Source of the DNA: Spirochaetota bacterium
GTDB lineage: Bacteria > Spirochaetota > UBA12135 > COTS27 > JAFLEE01
Reading direction: 5' to 3'
DNA length: 64,000 nt
Assembly (NCBI GenBank): GCA_017302015.1
Contig: JAFLEE010000017.1
Span: 11,846 to 75,845 of the forward strand
Shown here: piece after piece, positions 60,818 to 64,000 of the stretch
How the letters are laid out: each line of letters begins with the position of its first letter
Position numbering within the stretch: position 1 is the stretch's first letter
The notes under the pieces: generated by a model
Databases searched by the model: none
What the model was told of the DNA's origin: nothing
What the model saw: the letters and a program-made list of their open reading frames with translations, nothing else
Translations under genes and position numbers: made by a program

Positions 60818-61365
60818 TGGAAGCCGCCCGCGCCCCGTGGTCCCTCGCCCCCGCCGTCCCCGGCGATCTGGAGGAGGTCATGCGCCTCGAACGCGCGGGC
60901 TTCCCCCCGGGGATCGTCGAGGAGGCGCCCGTCTTCCGCCAACGCCTCGAGGCGTTCGCGAACGGCTTTTTCCTCCTGCGCCAGGGGCCCCGCACCGTCG
61001 GCTACGCTTGTACCGAGATCTGGAAAGACCGGCAGGATTACCTCACGGAGCGCTTCCGCCTCGGCCACCCGCTGACCGGTTGGCATGACCCGGCGGGCGA
61101 TGAATGCTACCTGGCCTCCATGACCGTGGAGCCCGCCGCGCGCCGCTCGGGCGCCGGGCGCTTCCTCTTCCGGGAGACCCTCCTCGCCATGCGTTCGGCG
61201 TTTCCCGCCCTCCGCCGCGGCATTCTTCTTGTCAACGAGGGCTGGACCGGCGCGTGCCGCATCTACCGCGATGAGGGCTTCGTGGTCGCTTGCCGCATGC
61301 CCGGCTTCTTCCGGCCCGAGGATTTCCCGCCCCAGGCGGGCCTCGTCATGGAGAAGGAGTTTTAA
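60817..61365 (+). CDS. GNAT-family N-acetyltransferase
   Basis: A 182-residue cytoplasmic enzyme with the GNAT fold: APAVPGDLEEVMRLERAGFP at the start, MTVEPAARRSGAGRFLFRETL as the acetyl-CoA-binding loop (R-R-S-G-A-G), and the C-terminal GACRIYRDEGFVV. It transfers an acetyl group to an amine of unknown identity. The start codon shares a base with the corA stop, so it is cotranscribed with the transporter. The reason for this pairing is not evident. Confidence 0.88.
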   Translation: MEAARAPWSLAPAVPGDLEEVMRLERAGFPPGIVEEAPVFRQRLEAFANGFFLLRQGPRTVGYACTEIWKDRQDYLTERFRLGHPLTGWHDPAGDECYLASMTVEPAARRSGAGRFLFRETLLAMRSAFPALRRGILLVNEGWTGACRIYRDEGFVVACRMPGFFRPEDFPPQAGLVMEKEF

Positions 61366-61480
61366 GGGGCGGCCCGCCCCCTCCTCGAAACTAAACGAGC
61401 GATCTCTCTTCGATGGAACGATTCGACTTCGGAACACCGCGGGCCGCCCGGCACAGGGCCGCCCGCCTTAAGGAGCAGTG

Positions 61481-62899
61481 ATGGGAACTTCCCGGCCCAA
61501 TATCGTCTTCCTCCTCGCCGATGACCAGCGCTTCGACACGATCCGCGCCCTGGGGAATCCGCTGATCCAGACGCCGAACCTCGACCGCCTCGTGGCCCGG
61601 GGCACCGCGTTCACCCAGGCCCATATCCCCTGCGGCACGGTGGGAGCCATCTGCATGCCGAGCCGGGCCATGATCCATACCGGGCGCTCGCTCTTCCACC
61701 TCGAGAACGATGGCGCCGGCATCCCGCCCGCTCACGCGCTCCTGGGCGAAACCCTGCGGGGGGCCGGCTACCGCAGTTATGGGATCGGAAAATGGCATAA
61801 CGGCCCCGCGTCCTTCAACCGGAGCTTCGAGGACGGCGCCGAGATCTTCTTCGGCGGGATGTGGGACCATTGGAACGTGCCGGTGTGCGATTACGACCCC
61901 AGCGGAAAGTACGCTTCCCGCATCCCCATCGTGCTCGATCCCTTTCATTCGAACCAGGTGCAGCACGTCGTCGCCGATCGCGTCCATAGCGGTGTCCATT
62001 CGTCCGAACTCTTCACCTCCCGGGCGGTGGATTTCCTCACCCGCGTGCCCGCCGACAGGCCCTTCTTCCTTTCCGTGGCCTACCTGGCGCCCCACGACCC
62101 ACGCACCATGCCCGAGCGGTTCCAGAAGCTGTACGACCCGGCCCGGGTCCCCGTACCGCCCAATTTCCTCCCCGAGCATCCCTTCGATTTTTTCGATACC
62201 CGCGGCATGCGCGACGAAAACCTGGCGGCCTTCCCGCGGCGCGAAGAAGAGATCCGCCGCCATCTGGCCGAGTACTGGGCCATGATCAGCCACCTCGACG
62301 ACCAATTGGGGCGTATCGTAGGGCGCATGGAATCCCGCGGTCTCCTCGAAGAGACGATCATCGTTTTCGCCGGCGATAACGGCCTCGCACTCGGGCAGCA
62401 CGGGCTCATGGGAAAGCAGAACCTCTACGAGCCGAGCGTGCGCATCCCGCTCGTGCTCGCGGGCCCGGGCATTCCCGCGGGGGAAACCCGCGGCGATTGG
62501 GCCTATCTATTCGACCTTTTCCCGACCCTGTGCGACCTCACAGGCATACCCGTACCTCCCACCGTGGACGGGAAGAGCCTCGCGCCCTGCCTGAAGGGCG
62601 GTGACGCGGCCCACCGGGACGAACTCTATTTCGCCTACACCGGCTTCGCCCGCGGGGTGAAGCATGGCGGCCTCAAACTAATGGAGTACGCCGCGGGGCC
62701 CTGCGGACGCAAGACCCAACTCTTCGACCTCGCGCGGGATCCCGGGGAGCAAATCGACTTAAGCGCGGATCCCGCCAGGGCTTCGGATCTCGCGGGGCTA
62801 CGCCAGAGGCTCTTGCGCCTGCGCGACGAGTGGGGGGACGAGCGCCACCCCTTGGGGAAGAAATTCTGGGAGGCCTACCGCGCGGGGAGCGGGGCGTAG
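61481..62899 (+). CDS. Sulfatase with CxPSR active site
   Basis: A 472-residue type I sulfatase. NIVFLLADDQRFDT forms the metal site. The formylglycine motif is CMPSR (C58-R62) followed by HTG. YGIGKWHNG, FAGDNGLALGQHGLMGKQNLYE and LFDLFPTLCDLTGI complete the fold. It resembles the Planctomycetota/Kiritimatiellota sulfatases acting on sulfated polysaccharides. The ATG at 61481 has AGGAG five bases upstream. A GTG three bases earlier is less likely. No signal peptide is obvious. It converges on an AraC regulator gene. Confidence 0.93.
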   Translation: MGTSRPNIVFLLADDQRFDTIRALGNPLIQTPNLDRLVARGTAFTQAHIPCGTVGAICMPSRAMIHTGRSLFHLENDGAGIPPAHALLGETLRGAGYRSYGIGKWHNGPASFNRSFEDGAEIFFGGMWDHWNVPVCDYDPSGKYASRIPIVLDPFHSNQVQHVVADRVHSGVHSSELFTSRAVDFLTRVPADRPFFLSVAYLAPHDPRTMPERFQKLYDPARVPVPPNFLPEHPFDFFDTRGMRDENLAAFPRREEEIRRHLAEYWAMISHLDDQLGRIVGRMESRGLLEETIIVFAGDNGLALGQHGLMGKQNLYEPSVRIPLVLAGPGIPAGETRGDWAYLFDLFPTLCDLTGIPVPPTVDGKSLAPCLKGGDAAHRDELYFAYTGFARGVKHGGLKLMEYAAGPCGRKTQLFDLARDPGEQIDLSADPARASDLAGLRQRLLRLRDEWGDERHPLGKKFWEAYRAGSGA

Positions 62900-62914
62900 T
62901 CGCCCCGGGACGGA

Positions 62915-63745
62915 TCAACCCCGGGGCGTCTTTCCGCGGATCTTCTTGTAGAGCCGGTGGAAATGGGGCAGGTTCTCGAAACCCGCCTCGAAAGCGGCCC
63001 GGGCCACTCCCATGCCCGAGGCGAGGCCCGCATCCACGCGGGCGAGGCGCTCGAGGTGCACCCAGTCCAACCAGGATTTCCCGGTGACCGAGCGGAAGAC
63101 CCGGCTGAATTGGCGGCGCCCGAGGGGCACGCAGGCCGCCGCCTCATCGAGGCCGATGTTCTGGTGGATTTTCTGGCGGAAGAAGGGGAGGAGCGCCTTG
63201 AGGCGCTCATCGGCGGCGCGATCGCGCTTGCGCGGAATCTCTTGGGTCTCGCGGGCCGCGGAGACGACGAGCTCGGAGAGGTGGGTCGCCAGGGCGGCCA
63301 GCCGAGCGGGCCGCTTCCCGGAAAGTTCGCTCGCGGCCCTTCGAAACAGGTCGAGGACGGCGTGGAGCGCGGGTCGCGCGGAGAGGGCGAGGGGACCGCT
63401 TGCGCGGAAGGCCTGGGCCAATGGCACCAGCAGGGCCCGGGTGGCGGGCGGGAGTACCTCCCCGCGGAAAAAAATCGTGTAGCGGGTGAGGATGTCGGCT
63501 TCGTCGTCGAGGAGCTGGTGGGCCGCGCCGGGAGGGAGATAGATCAGGTCGAACCGGGCCAAGGGCCAGGACGCGCCGTCCCGGCGAAGCCGGCCACGCC
63601 CTTCGAGGATCAGGGTGAACTCGTGCACCGCGTGGCGGTGGAACGGATATGGCGAGGGCTTGTCGTGGCGGGTTTCGGTGATGTGGATGCCGTCGCCGCG
63701 GTCCGCGGCCGTCGGCCAGGCCGTCACTTTTTCTGCCGGTGGCAT
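62915..63745 (-). CDS. AraC-family transcriptional regulator
   Basis: A 276-residue regulator. A cupin sensory domain is clear (YPFHRHAVHEFTLILEGRGRLRRDG, LIYLPPGAAHQL), followed by a C-terminal AraC DNA-binding domain (DEAAACVPLGRRQFSRVFRSVTGKSWLDWV, AAFEAGFENLPHFHRLYKKIRGKTP). It converges on the sulfatase gene and diverges from the FAD oxidoreductase gene at 63896 across 150 bases, so that operon, which continues beyond the window, is its likely target. Confidence 0.9.
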   Translation of the reverse strand: MPPAEKVTAWPTAADRGDGIHITETRHDKPSPYPFHRHAVHEFTLILEGRGRLRRDGASWPLARFDLIYLPPGAAHQLLDDEADILTRYTIFFRGEVLPPATRALLVPLAQAFRASGPLALSARPALHAVLDLFRRAASELSGKRPARLAALATHLSELVVSAARETQEIPRKRDRAADERLKALLPFFRQKIHQNIGLDEAAACVPLGRRQFSRVFRSVTGKSWLDWVHLERLARVDAGLASGMGVARAAFEAGFENLPHFHRLYKKIRGKTPRG

Positions 63746-63895
63746 GGGCGATTAAAGTTTGATTTCTCGGATTTGTAAAATGGGCCGGGAGCCTGGTCCC
63801 GATTCGACACCCCCAAGTCCCGATCGGAAACCCCCCGCGACTTTTCTGGATCCATCCTTTAACCACGGGCCCGGTTGCCCGTTGCGGAGGACCCT

Positions 63896-64000
63896 ATGGA
63901 TCATGAAAACGCTTCTTCCCTCCTCGAGCCGCCCCGTCGCGTGCCCGTCGTGGGCGAGTTCGACCTCGTCGTCTGCGGCGCGGGCCCGGCCGGGGTGAGC
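63896..64000 (+). CDS. FAD-dependent oxidoreductase, 5' end only
   Basis: The first 35 codons are present and the gene runs off the window. GGAGG at 63886-63890 lies five bases before the ATG. The visible N terminus ends in FDLVVCGAGPAGVS, the GxGxxG dinucleotide-binding motif of FAD-dependent oxidoreductases that are often found in carbohydrate-utilisation loci. It diverges from an AraC regulator. The specific family cannot be fixed from so little sequence. Shadow frames of this stretch on the same strand are not genes. Confidence 0.75.
   Translation, partial: MDHENASSLLEPPRRVPVVGEFDLVVCGAGPAGVS

Noticed and set aside
61441-61466. Direct repeat GGGCCGCCCG as a mobile-element end or CRISPR-like unit
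   Set aside because: Only two short copies, within GC-rich intergenic sequence; no transposase or spacers nearby.

Overview
The window looks like chromosomal DNA of a high-GC, Gram-negative, free-living bacterium. Many products carry lipoprotein or Sec signal peptides, or end like outer-membrane barrels. The mix of several ECF sigma factors, AraC regulators beside glycosidases, sulfatases and SGNH esterases, an aerotolerance-type Bat locus and a caspase-like protein recalls the Planctomycetota, Verrucomicrobiota/Kiritimatiellota, Hydrogenedentota or Acidobacteriota. The sequence alone does not settle the phylum. I see no rRNA, tRNA, CRISPR, insertion sequence or prophage.

Layout. 1-588: no gene. 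589-1884: thioredoxin-thioredoxin reductase fusion. 1971-6666 (minus): AraC regulator, PHP/DUF3604 protein and GH51-like glycosidase. 6794-9180 (minus): ECF sigma factor with a Spy/CpxP-like Cys-rich protein, two small membrane-associated proteins and a CusF-like lipoprotein, probably an envelope or metal stress unit. 9286-12923 (minus): a second ECF sigma factor after a membrane protein carrying a glycogen-binding-like E-set domain, then three exported or outer-membrane proteins.

13207-19463 (plus) is a compact redox/sulfur operon: an ArsR repressor with an SqrR-like cysteine pair behind a repeated palindromic operator, TusA, MvhD, two HdrA flavoproteins, a small winged-helix-like protein, a QmoC-like HdrC/HdrE membrane protein and DsrE2. 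It resembles a Qmo complex wired to a sulfur-carrier relay, but no aprAB, sat or dsrAB is in the window. An orphan chemoreceptor-like signalling helix follows, then an SGNH hydrolase, a diguanylate cyclase, a DUF2807 lipoprotein and a glycosidase-like protein.

24095-28265 (plus) is a second notable unit: ECF sigma factor, single-pass anti-sigma-like protein, and a large exported caspase-fold protein with hendecad repeats, LA_2272-like surface repeats and a barrel-like C terminus. Strong hairpins lie before and after the caspase gene. Two small lipoproteins follow.

29499-54229 is a polysaccharide/ester degradation region: 1118- and 1484-residue exported glycosidases, GH1, GH20-like, a sulfatase, four SGNH hydrolases in one cluster, XylR-like and AraC regulators, a SpoIIE-type phosphatase and an atypical SDR. 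54291-59615 (minus) is a complete MoxR/DUF58/BatA/BatB/BatC operon. The window ends with corA, a GNAT, a second sulfatase, another AraC regulator and the start of an FAD-dependent oxidoreductase cut by the window edge.
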